A stretch of DNA of 48,383 bases, from positions 217 through 48,599 of the forward strand of contig NZ_MUMF01000006.1 of NCBI RefSeq assembly GCF_002155905.1, read 5' to 3'. The notes beneath the pieces are model-generated. The model did not search any database, was not told where the DNA came from, and saw only the letters and a list, made by a program, of their open reading frames with translations. This document shows positions 25,268 to 33,954 of this stretch, one piece after another (the stretch's first letter is position 1; every line of letters begins with the position of its first letter). The translations under genes were made by a program, and so were the position numbers. This stretch comes from Streptomyces tricolor. Its GTDB lineage: Bacteria; Actinomycetota; Actinomycetes; Streptomycetales; Streptomycetaceae.

Positions 25268-25786
25268 ATGACTGCCGCACCCGCAGACCTGCTCATCGAA
25301 CGGCCGGCGACGACGGACGGAGCCGCGCTCTGGCGTCTCGCCAAGGAATCGAAGACCCTCGATCTGAACTCCTCCTACAGCTATGTGCTGTGGTGCCGGG
25401 ACTTCGCCGGCACCTCGGCGGTGGCGCGCGGTGCGGGCGGGGAGCCGGTCGGCTTCGTCACCGGGTACCTGCGGCCGGACCGCCCCCGCACCCTGCTCGT
25501 CTGGCAGGTCGCCGTCGACCCCGCCCACCGGGGTCACGGCATCGCCGCCAAGCTGCTGGACGGGCTGACCGCCCGGCTCACCGCCGAACGCGGCATCACC
25601 GAGCTGGAGACCACCATCACGCCCGGCAACACCGCCTCCGAGCGGCTGTTCACCTCGTTCGCCGAGCGGCACGGCGCCGGGGTCAGCCGCGAGGTGCTGT
25701 TCCCCGCCGACCTGTTCCCGGACGGCCCGCACGACCCCGAAGTCCTCTACCGCATCGGCCCGCTGACCGAGTTCACCGCCCACTGA
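25268..25786 (+). CDS. ectA: L-2,4-diaminobutyrate N-gamma-acetyltransferase
   Basis: This 172-residue GNAT-fold enzyme acetylates 2,4-diaminobutyrate in the second step of ectoine synthesis. EctA features are LAKESKTLDLNSSYSYVLWCRDFAGTS, the acetyl-CoA loop VDPAHRGHGIAAKLLDGL and ETTITPGNTASERLFTSFA. There is no Shine-Dalgarno sequence before the ATG, and a candidate -10 lies 8 bases upstream, so the message may be leaderless. It heads the ectABCD operon; ectB follows after 13 bases. Confidence 0.96.
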   Translation: MTAAPADLLIERPATTDGAALWRLAKESKTLDLNSSYSYVLWCRDFAGTSAVARGAGGEPVGFVTGYLRPDRPRTLLVWQVAVDPAHRGHGIAAKLLDGLTARLTAERGITELETTITPGNTASERLFTSFAERHGAGVSREVLFPADLFPDGPHDPEVLYRIGPLTEFTAH

Positions 25787-25799
25787 GGAGCGATTGACC

Positions 25800-27071
25800 G
25801 TGACCATCACCCAGCCCGACCTCAGCGTCTTCGAGACCCTCGAATCCGAGGTGCGCAGCTACTGCCGCGGCTGGCCCGTCGTCTTCGACCGGGCGCAGGG
25901 CAGCCGGATGTACGACGAGGACGGCCATGCGTACCTCGACTTCTTCGCCGGTGCCGGATCACTCAACTACGGCCACAACAACCCGGTGCTGAAACGGGCG
26001 TTGCTCGACTATCTGGAACGGGACGGGGTCACCCACGGCCTGGACATGTCGACCACGGCCAAGCGGTCGTTCCTGCGGGCGTTCCAGGAGCTGGTGCTGC
26101 GTCCGCGTGATCTGCCGTACAAGGTGATGTTCCCCGGCCCGACGGGCACGAACGCGGTGGAGTCGGCGCTGAAGCTGGCGCGGAAGGTGAAGGGGCGCGA
26201 GGCGATCGTGTCGTTCACCAACGCCTTCCACGGCATGTCGCTGGGTTCGCTCGCGGTGACCGGGAACGCCTTCAAGCGGGCCGGTGCCGGGGTTCCGCTG
26301 GTGCACGGCACGCCGATGCCGTTCGACAACTACTTCGACGGTACGGTGCCGGACTTCCTGTGGTTCGAGCGGCTGCTGGAGGACCAGGGGTCGGGGCTGA
26401 ACCGGCCGGCCGCGGTGATCGTGGAGACCGTGCAGGGCGAGGGCGGGATCAACGTGGCCCGGCCGGAGTGGCTGCGGGCGCTGAAGGATCTGTGCGAGCG
26501 GCAGGACATGCTGCTGATCGTCGACGACATCCAGATGGGCTGCGGCCGTACCGGTGCCTTCTTCTCCTTCGAGGAGGCGGGGATCACTCCGGACATCGTC
26601 ACGGTGTCGAAGTCGATCAGCGGGTACGGGCTGCCGATGTCGCTGTGCCTGTTCCGGCCCGAGCTGGACATCTGGGAGCCGGGTGAGCACAACGGCACCT
26701 TCCGCGGCAACAACCCCGCCTTCGTCACCGCCACCGCCGCCCTGGAGACCTACTGGACCGACGGCCCGGCGATGGAGAAGCAGACCCGCGCCCGCGGCGA
26801 ACAGATCGAGCAGGCCCTGATCTCCATCACCGAGGAGAACCTCGCCGATGTGAAGGAGTACCGCGGCCGCGGGCTCGTGTGGGGCCTGGAGTTCCACGCC
26901 AAGGACCGGGCCGCGCGGGTCGCGCGGCGCGCCTTCGAACTGGGGCTGCTCATCGAGACGTCCGGCCCCGAGGGCGAGGTCGTCAAGCTGCTGCCCGCCC
27001 TCACCGTGACCCCCGACGAGCTGGACGAGGGCCTCAGCGTCCTCGCCCGCGCCGTCCGGGAAACCGCCTGA
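25800..27071 (+). CDS. ectB: L-2,4-diaminobutyrate transaminase
   Basis: This 423-residue class III aminotransferase converts aspartate semialdehyde to diaminobutyrate using glutamate. The PLP Lys is K271 in TVSKSISGYGLP, IVDDIQMGCGRTGAFF holds the cofactor-binding Asp, and PGPTGTNAVESALKLARKVKGR is near the start. The GTG at 25800 is chosen because GAGGAG lies 9 bases upstream; a TTG at 25794 would be too close to it. It is the second gene of the operon and has the usual EctB length. Confidence 0.96.
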   Translation: MTITQPDLSVFETLESEVRSYCRGWPVVFDRAQGSRMYDEDGHAYLDFFAGAGSLNYGHNNPVLKRALLDYLERDGVTHGLDMSTTAKRSFLRAFQELVLRPRDLPYKVMFPGPTGTNAVESALKLARKVKGREAIVSFTNAFHGMSLGSLAVTGNAFKRAGAGVPLVHGTPMPFDNYFDGTVPDFLWFERLLEDQGSGLNRPAAVIVETVQGEGGINVARPEWLRALKDLCERQDMLLIVDDIQMGCGRTGAFFSFEEAGITPDIVTVSKSISGYGLPMSLCLFRPELDIWEPGEHNGTFRGNNPAFVTATAALETYWTDGPAMEKQTRARGEQIEQALISITEENLADVKEYRGRGLVWGLEFHAKDRAARVARRAFELGLLIETSGPEGEVVKLLPALTVTPDELDEGLSVLARAVRETA

Positions 27072-27092
27072 AGCAAGGAGGAGACGCACCCC

Positions 27093-27497
27093 ATGATCGT
27101 CCGATCGTTCAAGGACATCGAAGGCACCGACCGGCACGTCAAGGCGAAGTCCGGCACCTGGGAGAGCAAGCGGATCGTCCTCGCCAAGGAGCGGGTCGGC
27201 TTCTCCCTGCACGAGACGATCCTGTACGCCGGGACCGAGACGTCGATGTGGTACGCCAACCACATCGAGGCCGTCGTCTGCACCAAGGGCGAGGCCGAAC
27301 TGACCGACCACGAGGCCGGGAAGACATACACGATCACCCCCGGCACCATGTACCTCCTCGACGGGCACGAGCGGCACACGCTGCGCGTCAAGGAGGACTT
27401 CCACTGCATCTGCGTGTTCAACCCGCCGGTCACCGGACGGGAGGACCACGACGAGAACGGCGTCTACCCGCTGCTCACCGAGCCCGAGGAGGTGTGA
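27093..27497 (+). CDS. ectC: L-ectoine synthase
   Basis: This 134-residue cupin cyclises N-gamma-acetyl-diaminobutyrate to ectoine. The sequence is EctC-like throughout: [38 protein letters not shown] (metal ligands in this region), [17 protein letters not shown] and [26 protein letters not shown] lies about 12 bases before the ATG. It lies six bases before ectD. Confidence 0.97.
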   Translation: MIVRSFKDIEGTDRHVKAKSGTWESKRIVLAKERVGFSLHETILYAGTETSMWYANHIEAVVCTKGEAELTDHEAGKTYTITPGTMYLLDGHERHTLRVKEDFHCICVFNPPVTGREDHDENGVYPLLTEPEEV

Positions 27498-27503
27498 GAC
27501 ACG

Positions 27504-28397
27504 ATGACCACTGCCACCGTCACCGATCTGTACCCCACCCGCGGCACCACCGAGGTGACCGTCCCGCGCCAGGACCCGGTCGTCTGGGGCTCCCCGGACA
27601 CCCCCGGCCCGATCACGACGGCCGACCTCCAGGCGTACGAGCGGGACGGCTTCCTCGCCGTCGACCAGCTCATCACCGAGGACGAGGTCGCGGTCTACAA
27701 GCGGGAGCTGGACCGGCTGGTGTCCGACCCGGCGATCCGCGCCGACGAGCGGTCGATCGTGGAGCCGAAGTCCCAGGAGATCCGCTCCGTCTTCGAGGTG
27801 CACCGGATCAGCGAGGTGTTCGCGAACCTGGTGCGCGATCCGCGCGTGGTCGGCCGGGCCCGGCAGATCCTCGGCTCGGACGTGTACGTCCACCAGTCCC
27901 GGATCAACGTCAAGCCGGGCTTCGGCGCGAGCGGGTTCTACTGGCACTCCGACTTCGAGACCTGGCACGCCGAGGACGGCCTGCCGAACATGCGCACGGT
28001 GTCCGTGTCGATCGCGCTGACCGAGAACTACGACACCAACGGCGGGCTCATGATCATGCCCGGCTCGCACAAGACGTTCCTGGGCTGCGCCGGTGCCACG
28101 CCGAAGGACAACTACAAGAAGTCCCTGCAGATGCAGGACGCGGGCACGCCGTCGGACGAGGCGCTGACCTCGCTGGCGAGCGAGTACGGCATCCGGCTGT
28201 TCACCGGCAGGGCCGGCTCGGCGACCTGGTTCGACTGCAACTGCATGCACGGCTCCGGCGACAACATCACGCCGTTCCCGCGCAGCAACGTCTTCATCGT
28301 GTTCAACAGTGTGGAGAACACGGCGGTGGAGCCGTTCGCGGCGCCGGTGCGGCGGCCTGAGTTCATCGGTGCGCGGGACTTCACGCCGGTGAAGTAG
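27504..28397 (+). CDS. ectD: Ectoine 5-hydroxylase
   Basis: This 297-residue Fe(II)/2-oxoglutarate dioxygenase hydroxylates ectoine to 5-hydroxyectoine. The iron ligands are readable: H148 and D150 in FYWHSDFETWHAEDG, and H249 in CMHGSGDN, matching the positions known for EctD. QSRINVKPGFGASGFYWHSD is the family signature. It completes the operon, so the strain can probably make both ectoine and hydroxyectoine. A terminator hairpin follows. Confidence 0.97.
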   Translation: MTTATVTDLYPTRGTTEVTVPRQDPVVWGSPDTPGPITTADLQAYERDGFLAVDQLITEDEVAVYKRELDRLVSDPAIRADERSIVEPKSQEIRSVFEVHRISEVFANLVRDPRVVGRARQILGSDVYVHQSRINVKPGFGASGFYWHSDFETWHAEDGLPNMRTVSVSIALTENYDTNGGLMIMPGSHKTFLGCAGATPKDNYKKSLQMQDAGTPSDEALTSLASEYGIRLFTGRAGSATWFDCNCMHGSGDNITPFPRSNVFIVFNSVENTAVEPFAAPVRRPEFIGARDFTPVK

Positions 28398-28414
28398 CCC
28401 CGCCCCCGGAACCA

Positions 28415-28456
28415 CCGGGCCGGGCCTCCTCGTGTGGGACGGGGGGCCCGGCCCGG
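28415..28456. terminator. Bidirectional terminator between ectD and the convergent PLP gene
   Basis: CCGGGCCGGGCC (28415-28426) pairs perfectly with GGCCCGGCCCGG (28445-28456) around an 18-base loop. It lies between two convergent stops (28397 and 28462) and can serve both. Confidence 0.75.
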
Positions 28457-28461
28457 TCGTG

Positions 28462-29583
28462 TCAGCCGGACAGCGCCGCCAGCAGCCGGTCCACGTCCGC
28501 GGCCGTGTTGTAGAGGTGGAAGGCCGCGCGCAGGTTGCCCGCGCGGTCGGAGACCTCGACGCCCGCCGCGCTCAACGCGGGCTGCCGGGAGCCGAGTCCG
28601 GGGACCGAGACGATCGCCGAGCCGGGCGCGGGCACCGGCTCGTGGCCGAGGTCGGCGAGGCCGGCGCGGAACCGGTCGGCGAGGGCGAGGTCATGGGCGT
28701 GGATCGCCTCGACGCCGAGTTCCTCGATCAGTTCGAGGGAGCGGCGCAGGCCGGCGAAGGTGAACAGGGCGTGGGTGAGGTCGAACCGCCGTGCCGAGTG
28801 GGCGAGTTCGGCCACCGGGCCGTAGCAGCTGTCCCACGGCCGCTCGGCCGCGACCCAGCCCGCGAGCACCGGGGTCAGTCCGCCGAAGTCCTCGGGGACG
28901 GTGAGGAAGGCGGCGCCGTGCGGGCCCATCAGCCACTTGAAGGAGACGGTGGCGGTGAAGTCGTAGGCGTCCGCCGCCATCGGCAGCCAGCCGGCGGCCT
29001 GGGAGAAGTCGACGTAGGTGCGGGCGCCGTGGGCGCGGGCGGCCTCGCGCAGGGCGGGCAGGTCGGCGATCCGGCCGTCGGCGGACTGGGCGGCGCTGAC
29101 CGCGACGAGCGCGGTGCCCGGCCGGACGGACTCGGCGATCCGCTCCAGCGGGACCGTGCGCACCTTGAGGTCGCCGCGGATGTGGAACGGGTTGAGCACG
29201 GAGGTGAAGTCGTCCTCTGCGGTGAGGACTTCGGCGCCCGCCGGGAGGGAGGCGGCGATCACACCGGTGTGCGCGGCGACGGAGGCGCCCGCCGCGACCC
29301 GGGTGGCGGGGACGCCGGCGAGCCGGGCGTACGCGGCCCGGCACACCTCCACCTCCTCGTACAGCGGCAGCAGCGGCCGGCCCTCCGCCCGCAGCAGGGC
29401 CGCCTCCTGGAGGGCGGTGACGGTGCGGGCGGGCAGCAGGCCGGTGCTCGCGGTGTTGAGGTAGCTGCCGCGCGGGCGGAACTCGGCGCGGACGAGGCGG
29501 TCGAAGGTCTCCGTGGTCTCCGTGGTCTCCATGGGTCCACTCTGCGTCCCGGGGAACCACCCGTCCATTGCGGACTTTTCCAT
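28462..29583 (-). CDS. Class V aminotransferase-like PLP enzyme
   Basis: This 373-residue enzyme is of the cysteine-desulfurase/isopenicillin-epimerase type. The PLP Lys is probably K216 in SFKWLMGPHGAAF, with YVDFSQAAGWLP just before it. YLNTASTGLLP near residue 41 is typical of this branch. Function is unassigned. The ATG at 29583 has GAGGG five bases upstream; a second ATG (29532) gives a shorter form without a good ribosome site. A small repeat encodes TTETTET. It may be co-transcribed with the DsbA-like gene upstream (gap 46 bases). Confidence 0.78.
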   Translation of the reverse strand: MEKSAMDGWFPGTQSGPMETTETTETFDRLVRAEFRPRGSYLNTASTGLLPARTVTALQEAALLRAEGRPLLPLYEEVEVCRAAYARLAGVPATRVAAGASVAAHTGVIAASLPAGAEVLTAEDDFTSVLNPFHIRGDLKVRTVPLERIAESVRPGTALVAVSAAQSADGRIADLPALREAARAHGARTYVDFSQAAGWLPMAADAYDFTATVSFKWLMGPHGAAFLTVPEDFGGLTPVLAGWVAAERPWDSCYGPVAELAHSARRFDLTHALFTFAGLRRSLELIEELGVEAIHAHDLALADRFRAGLADLGHEPVPAPGSAIVSVPGLGSRQPALSAAGVEVSDRAGNLRAAFHLYNTAADVDRLLAALSG

Positions 29584-29629
29584 GGTTTCCCTCAGGATCG
29601 CTTATACGACCGCGCCGACCTGCGGTTTC

Positions 29630-30346
29630 TCAGTGCTGCGGGACCGCGCAGCCGTCCGGGCCGCAGGCCTCGGCGCCGCCCTGGTCGACGAGCTTCAGCG
29701 GGGAGCGCTCGCCCCATGCCTGGGTCAGCGCCTGGGTGAAGACCTCGGCGGGCTGGGCGCCGGAGACGCCGTACGTCCGGTCGAGGACGAAGAAGGGCAC
29801 GCCGGTGGCGCCGAGCCGGGCGGCCTCGCGCTCGTCGGCGCGGACGTCGTCGGCGTACGCGTCCGGGTCGGTGAGCACCGCGCGGGCGGCCTCGGCGTCG
29901 AGTCCGGCCTCCACGGCCAGTTCCACGAGCCGCTCGTCGCCCTCGGTGAAGACGGACCGCTCCTCGGCGAAGTTCGCCCGGTACAGCAGCTGGAGCAGTC
30001 GGTCCTGCCGTCCGTGCTCCTTGGCGAAGTGCAGCAGGCGGTGCATGTCGAAGGTGTTGCCGTGGTCCCGGTCGCGGGTGCGGTAGTCCAGGCCCTCGGC
30101 GGCGGCCTGCGCGCCCAGGTTGTCCTCGCCGGCCTGGGCCTGCGCCTCGCTCATGCCGTACTTCCTGGTCAGCATGGTGATGACCGGCTGCACATCGCCC
30201 TTGGCGCGGCCCGGGTCCAGCTCGAAGGAGCGGTGCACCACCTCGACCTCGTCGCGGTGCGGGAAGGCAGCCAGCGCCTTCTCGAAGCGGGCCTTGCCCA
30301 CATAGCACCAGGGGCAGGCGATGTCGCTCCAGATCTCGACGCGCAT
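29630..30346 (-). CDS. DsbA-family oxidoreductase, FrnE-like
   Basis: This 238-residue cytoplasmic thioredoxin-fold protein has CPWC at residues 11-14 in IWSDIACPWCYVGKARFE. GATGVPFFVLDRTYGVSGAQP holds the cis-proline. The C-terminal ACGPDGC supplies a second CxxxxC pair, as in FrnE proteins. No signal peptide is present. The family performs disulfide exchange and some members act in polyketide pathways or oxidative stress; the partner here is unknown. Confidence 0.9.
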   Translation of the reverse strand: MRVEIWSDIACPWCYVGKARFEKALAAFPHRDEVEVVHRSFELDPGRAKGDVQPVITMLTRKYGMSEAQAQAGEDNLGAQAAAEGLDYRTRDRDHGNTFDMHRLLHFAKEHGRQDRLLQLLYRANFAEERSVFTEGDERLVELAVEAGLDAEAARAVLTDPDAYADDVRADEREAARLGATGVPFFVLDRTYGVSGAQPAEVFTQALTQAWGERSPLKLVDQGGAEACGPDGCAVPQH

Positions 30347-30421
30347 GTCTTCGGCTCTCTCCAGGTCGTACGGGCACGGGGTCTCTCCCCGACCGGTACG
30401 TGAACGTTCAAACAGAACGTC

Positions 30422-30928
30422 TCATTCCCCGGGCGGCACGGAGAGGCGCAGGAAGAGGTGGTGGTCGCCCGGCGCGGGCGGGTGCGCCGGGTCCGGGACC
30501 CAGCCGTGGCGGGCGTAGAAGGACCGGGCGCGCAGATTGTCCACATGCACGTCGAGGACGGCGCAGTGCCTGCCGTCGGCGCGCCACCGCGCCACGCAGG
30601 CCGCGTGCAGGGCCGTACCGATGCCGCGGCGCCAGTGGTCGGGGTCGACGTGGAACTGGAAGAGCTTGACCGTGCCGGCCGGGCCGTCCTGCGGGGGCCG
30701 GAAGGAGGCGATGCCGAGGATCGTGCCCTCCTCGACCACGCACAGCACCTGCCCGTCGGGGCGCTCGACGGCACCGCGCCAGGCCGCGGTCCAGTCGATG
30801 CCGTCGTCCGGCAGTCCGTCGGGGTAGTACGTCGAGCGGGCCCGGCGGTGCAGTGCGGCGATGTTCTCCGCTTCGGCGGGCAGCGCGCCGCGGATCGTCC
30901 GGGGGCCCCGCTCGTGGTGACTGATCAC
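30422..30928 (-). CDS. GNAT-family N-acetyltransferase
   Basis: This 168-residue acetyltransferase has its acetyl-CoA loop in FHVDPDHWRRGIGTALHAACVARW, followed by LDVHVDNLRARSFYARHGWV, both standard GNAT motifs. The open frame continues far upstream, but the GTG at 30928 overlaps the stop of the GlxA-type regulator by four bases and gives a normal N-terminus. It is probably co-translated with that regulator. The substrate is unknown. Confidence 0.85.
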   Translation of the reverse strand: MISHHERGPRTIRGALPAEAENIAALHRRARSTYYPDGLPDDGIDWTAAWRGAVERPDGQVLCVVEEGTILGIASFRPPQDGPAGTVKLFQFHVDPDHWRRGIGTALHAACVARWRADGRHCAVLDVHVDNLRARSFYARHGWVPDPAHPPAPGDHHLFLRLSVPPGE

Positions 30929-31902
30929 GCAGCGGAGGACGCGGCCGTCGGCCGGCCGGTTGCGTGGCGGCTGAACTGCGCACGGTACGCGCTCGGGGTG
31001 AGGCCGGTGCGGCGGACCAGGTGGGCGCGGAGCGAGTCGGCGGTGCCCAGACCGCAGGCGGCGGCCACCTGGTCCATGGGCAGCCGGGTGGTCTCCAGCA
31101 GTTCCTTGGCGCGCTCGATGCGCTGGTGCAGCAGCCACTGCAACGGGCTGACCCCGCTCTCGGCGTGGAACCGGCGGGTGAGGGTGCGCACGGAGACCCC
31201 GGCGTGCCGGGCCAGGTCGGTCAGGGTGAGCGGCTTGTCCAGGTTGCGCATGGCCCAGCCCCGGGTGTCGGCGCAGGCGGTGCCGCGCTCGGGCGGCAGC
31301 GGGGTCTGGGTGAACTGGGTCTGGCCGCCGGGCCGGACCGGGGCGACCAGGGCGAGCCGGGCGACCTCGTTGGCGACGGCGGCGCCGTAGTCCGTACGGA
31401 TGATGTGCAGGCACAGGTCGATGCCGGCGGCGTAGCCGGAGGAGGTCAGGAACGGGCCGTCCTGGGCGTACAGGACATCGCCCCGGACGTCGATGTCGGG
31501 GTGCCGGCGGCGCATCTCCTCGGCGTGTGCCCAGTAGGTGGTGGCCTTGCGGCCCTTGAGGAGTCCGGCCTCGGCGAGCGTGAAGGCACCGGAGCAGATG
31601 GAGGCGATGCGCTTGCCCCTCCCGGCGGCCTCGCGCAGCGCCTCGATCACCCGCGGGTCCGGGGCGAAGGGCTGCCCGGTGCCGGCGACGAGCACGGTGT
31701 CCGCCTCCCCCAGCGCCTCCAGTCCGCGCGGCACGTGCAGTTCGAGCGTGCCGGTGGTGGGCACGGGCCCGGGGTCGGGCGCGCAGATCACCACCTCGTA
31801 GCCGGGGCGGCCGTCGACCCGCACCTTGTCGAAGAGCAGCTCGGGGATGGCGAGGTTGAACATCGACACGGGCGGGGACGCGACGACCGCGATACGCAGC
31901 AT
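30925..31902 (-). CDS. GlxA-family AraC-type transcriptional regulator
   Basis: This 325-residue protein has an N-terminal DJ-1/PfpI domain (VLVAGTGQPF, ASICSGAFTLAEAGLLKGRKATTYWAH) and a C-terminal AraC double helix-turn-helix (LARHAGVSVRTLTRRFHAESG, QVAAACGLGTADSLRAHLVRRTGLTPSAYR). The PfpI cysteine in ICSGAF is kept, though such regulators usually lack protease activity. The ATG at 31902 has GGAGG 8 bases upstream and is preferred over 31923. It is divergent from the MFS exporter, which it may control. Confidence 0.9.
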   Translation of the reverse strand: MLRIAVVASPPVSMFNLAIPELLFDKVRVDGRPGYEVVICAPDPGPVPTTGTLELHVPRGLEALGEADTVLVAGTGQPFAPDPRVIEALREAAGRGKRIASICSGAFTLAEAGLLKGRKATTYWAHAEEMRRRHPDIDVRGDVLYAQDGPFLTSSGYAAGIDLCLHIIRTDYGAAVANEVARLALVAPVRPGGQTQFTQTPLPPERGTACADTRGWAMRNLDKPLTLTDLARHAGVSVRTLTRRFHAESGVSPLQWLLHQRIERAKELLETTRLPMDQVAAACGLGTADSLRAHLVRRTGLTPSAYRAQFSRHATGRPTAASSAA

Positions 31903-31972
31903 GGCCAGAACCTCCGGATGCATGGCATTCAGGTCACTACTGTACGTCGCGGAAGATCAGCAGCATGGGGGC

Positions 31973-33355
31973 ATGCGAACGAAGCAGACCCCACGCGTCC
32001 ACCAAGTGCCGGACAACACAAGGGAGTTGAAAGCTCCCGCTCCTGCCCTCACCCTGGCCGCCGCCGTCCTCGGCTTCGCGTTGATCACCCTCGACGCGTC
32101 CGTGGTGACCGTGGCCCTCCCGGCCATGGGCTCCGCCCTCGGCGGGGGGATGTCCGGGCTCCAGTGGGTGGTGGACGCCTACACCCTGGCCTTCGCCGCG
32201 CTCATGCTCTCCACGGGCGCCTTCGCGGACCGGGCGGGAGCGAGCCGGGCGTACGCGCTCGGCACCGCCCTGTTCACCCTGGCCTCGGCGGCCTGCGGTC
32301 TGGCCCCGAGCCTGCCGGCGCTGATCGGCGCGCGGGTGGTGCAGGGCGTCGCGGCGGCCGTGGTGCTGCCCGCCTCGCTGGCGCTGGTGCGGCAGGCGTA
32401 CCCGGAGCCGGGGCGGCGGGCCCGGGCGGTCGCCACCTGGGCGGCCGGGGGCTCGGTGGCCGTGGCGCTGGGCCCGGTGGCGGGCGGCGCGCTGACCACG
32501 GTCTGGGACTGGCGGGGGATCTTCTTCATCAACCTGCCGCTGGGCGCGGTCGCCCTGGGCCTGCTGCTGCGCGCCCCGCGCTCCGAGCGCCGGCCGGCCC
32601 CGCTGGACCTGCCGGGCCAGCTGACGGCCGTGGTCGCGCTGACGGCGCTGACGTTCGCGGTGATCGAGGGCGGTACGGCGGGGGTCGCGGCCCTCGTCGT
32701 GGCGGCCGGCGCGGCCGGCCTGTTCCTGCGGATCGAGGCGCGTCAGCCGCACCCGGTCGTCCCGCTCGGTCTGTTCCGCGACCGGGCGGTGCGGGTGGCG
32801 GTGACGGCGGGGGCCGCGTGCAGCGTGGCGTTCTACGGGGTGGTGTTCCTCTTCTCGCTCTTCTTCCAGCAGGTGCAGGGCCGTTCGGCGCTGTTCGCCG
32901 GCCTGATGTTCCTGCCGATGTCCGGGCTGATCGCGGTGACGAACGTGGTCTCCGGGAAGCTGGCGGGACGGTACGGGCCGCGGCTGCCGATGCTGGTGGG
33001 CGAGGCGCTGGCGCTGGCGGGCCTGCTGGGTCTGCTGTACGTCGACGCGGGCACGTCCGCCGCCGTGGTGGCCGTCCTGCTGATCCCGATGGCGCTCGGC
33101 TGCGCGCTGACCGTGCCGCCGCTGACGGCCGTGATGCTGGACGCGGTGCCGGCCGAGCGGGCGGGCCTCGCGGCCGGGGTGCTGAACGCGGCCCGGCAGG
33201 TGGCCGGCGGGCTGGGGATCGCGGGGTTCGGTGCCCTGGTGAACGGTGACTTCGCCGCCGGCCTGCGGACCAGCCTGCTGCTGGGCGCGGCCCTGTTCGC
33301 CCTGGCCTTCGCCCTCAGCTGCCGTCTCGCAGGTCGCTCGGCGGGCCGGCCCTGA
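31973..33355 (+). CDS. MFS drug exporter, DHA2 (EmrB/QacA) type
   Basis: This 460-residue membrane protein has about 14 predicted helices. LDASVVTVALPAMGSAL is the DHA2 motif at the end of helix 1, GAFADRAGASRAYALG is motif A, and RVVQGVAAAVVLPASLALVRQAYPEPGRRARAVATWAAGGSVAVALGPVAGG spans motifs B and C of proton antiporters. The ATG at 31973 follows a GGGGG run. It shares a 70-base divergent region with the GlxA regulator. Its 3' end overlaps the convergent DUF1349 gene by 41 bases. Confidence 0.9.
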   Translation: MRTKQTPRVHQVPDNTRELKAPAPALTLAAAVLGFALITLDASVVTVALPAMGSALGGGMSGLQWVVDAYTLAFAALMLSTGAFADRAGASRAYALGTALFTLASAACGLAPSLPALIGARVVQGVAAAVVLPASLALVRQAYPEPGRRARAVATWAAGGSVAVALGPVAGGALTTVWDWRGIFFINLPLGAVALGLLLRAPRSERRPAPLDLPGQLTAVVALTALTFAVIEGGTAGVAALVVAAGAAGLFLRIEARQPHPVVPLGLFRDRAVRVAVTAGAACSVAFYGVVFLFSLFFQQVQGRSALFAGLMFLPMSGLIAVTNVVSGKLAGRYGPRLPMLVGEALALAGLLGLLYVDAGTSAAVVAVLLIPMALGCALTVPPLTAVMLDAVPAERAGLAAGVLNAARQVAGGLGIAGFGALVNGDFAAGLRTSLLLGAALFALAFALSCRLAGRSAGRP

Positions 33356-33917
33356 ACGCGATGCGGTCGTACGTCACCGCGCACCCCTCCCCCACCGGTG
33401 ACTGGGCCATGAATCCGACCAGCGCGGCACCGGTCTCCTTCTCCTCGCCCAGGGTGAACAGCCGGACGAAGGTCCAGCGCTCGCCGTCCCGGGAGGCGTG
33501 GAAGGCGAAGGCCCGCCCGATCCGGCTGACCCGCAGCCACACGGCGTCCCCGTCCACGGTGACGGAGTTGGCGTCGTCGGAGTGCCCCCGGGTGACCACC
33601 GTGCAGACGGTGGGCACGTCCGGGGAGTACTCCAGACAGAGCTTCGCCCAGGCCCTCTCGCCGACGTGGACGTACAGGACGCCGGCGTCGAAGGGCGCGC
33701 GGAACGCGACGGTGACCCGCGCGATCAACTGGAAGTCCCCCTCGGGCGCCCCGAGCAGCCGGGGCGCGTCGGAGGCGGGTTCGAGGCCGTCGCCGGTGGG
33801 CGGGACGAACCGGTCCTGCCGGGGCCCGGCCCGCCCGGTGAGCACGCCGTCCCGGTAGGACCAGTCGCCGTCCGGCCCGTGGGCCGTCAGGGGGAAGGGC
33901 AGCTCGGGGAGTTCCAA
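33315..33917 (-). CDS. DUF1349 domain protein
   Basis: This 200-residue soluble protein has a concanavalin-like beta-sandwich pattern: DFQLIARVTVAFRAPFDAGVLYVHVGERAWAKLCLEYS, then RGHSDDANSV, then WLRVSRIGRAFAFHASRDGERWTFVRLF. These are the hallmarks of DUF1349, of unknown biochemical function and often linked to sugar metabolism genes. The start is probably TTG at 33917, nine bases after a strong AGGAGG. It follows the aldehyde dehydrogenase gene by 37 bases on the same strand. Confidence 0.82.
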   Translation of the reverse strand: MELPELPFPLTAHGPDGDWSYRDGVLTGRAGPRQDRFVPPTGDGLEPASDAPRLLGAPEGDFQLIARVTVAFRAPFDAGVLYVHVGERAWAKLCLEYSPDVPTVCTVVTRGHSDDANSVTVDGDAVWLRVSRIGRAFAFHASRDGERWTFVRLFTLGEEKETGAALVGFMAQSPVGEGCAVTYDRIAFRAGPPSDLRDGS

Positions 33918-33954
33918 CTCCGTCCACCTCCTGTCGATGTGCGGCTCCGCCGCG

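Noticed and set aside
25026-25280. An 84-residue minus-strand open frame in the ectoine leader
   Set aside because: It overlaps the ectA start, lacks a ribosome site and has no recognisable features. The region is better explained as promoter DNA.
25959-28415. An 818-residue open frame antisense to ectBCD
   Set aside because: It covers three well-identified ectoine genes and reads as low-complexity shadow sequence.
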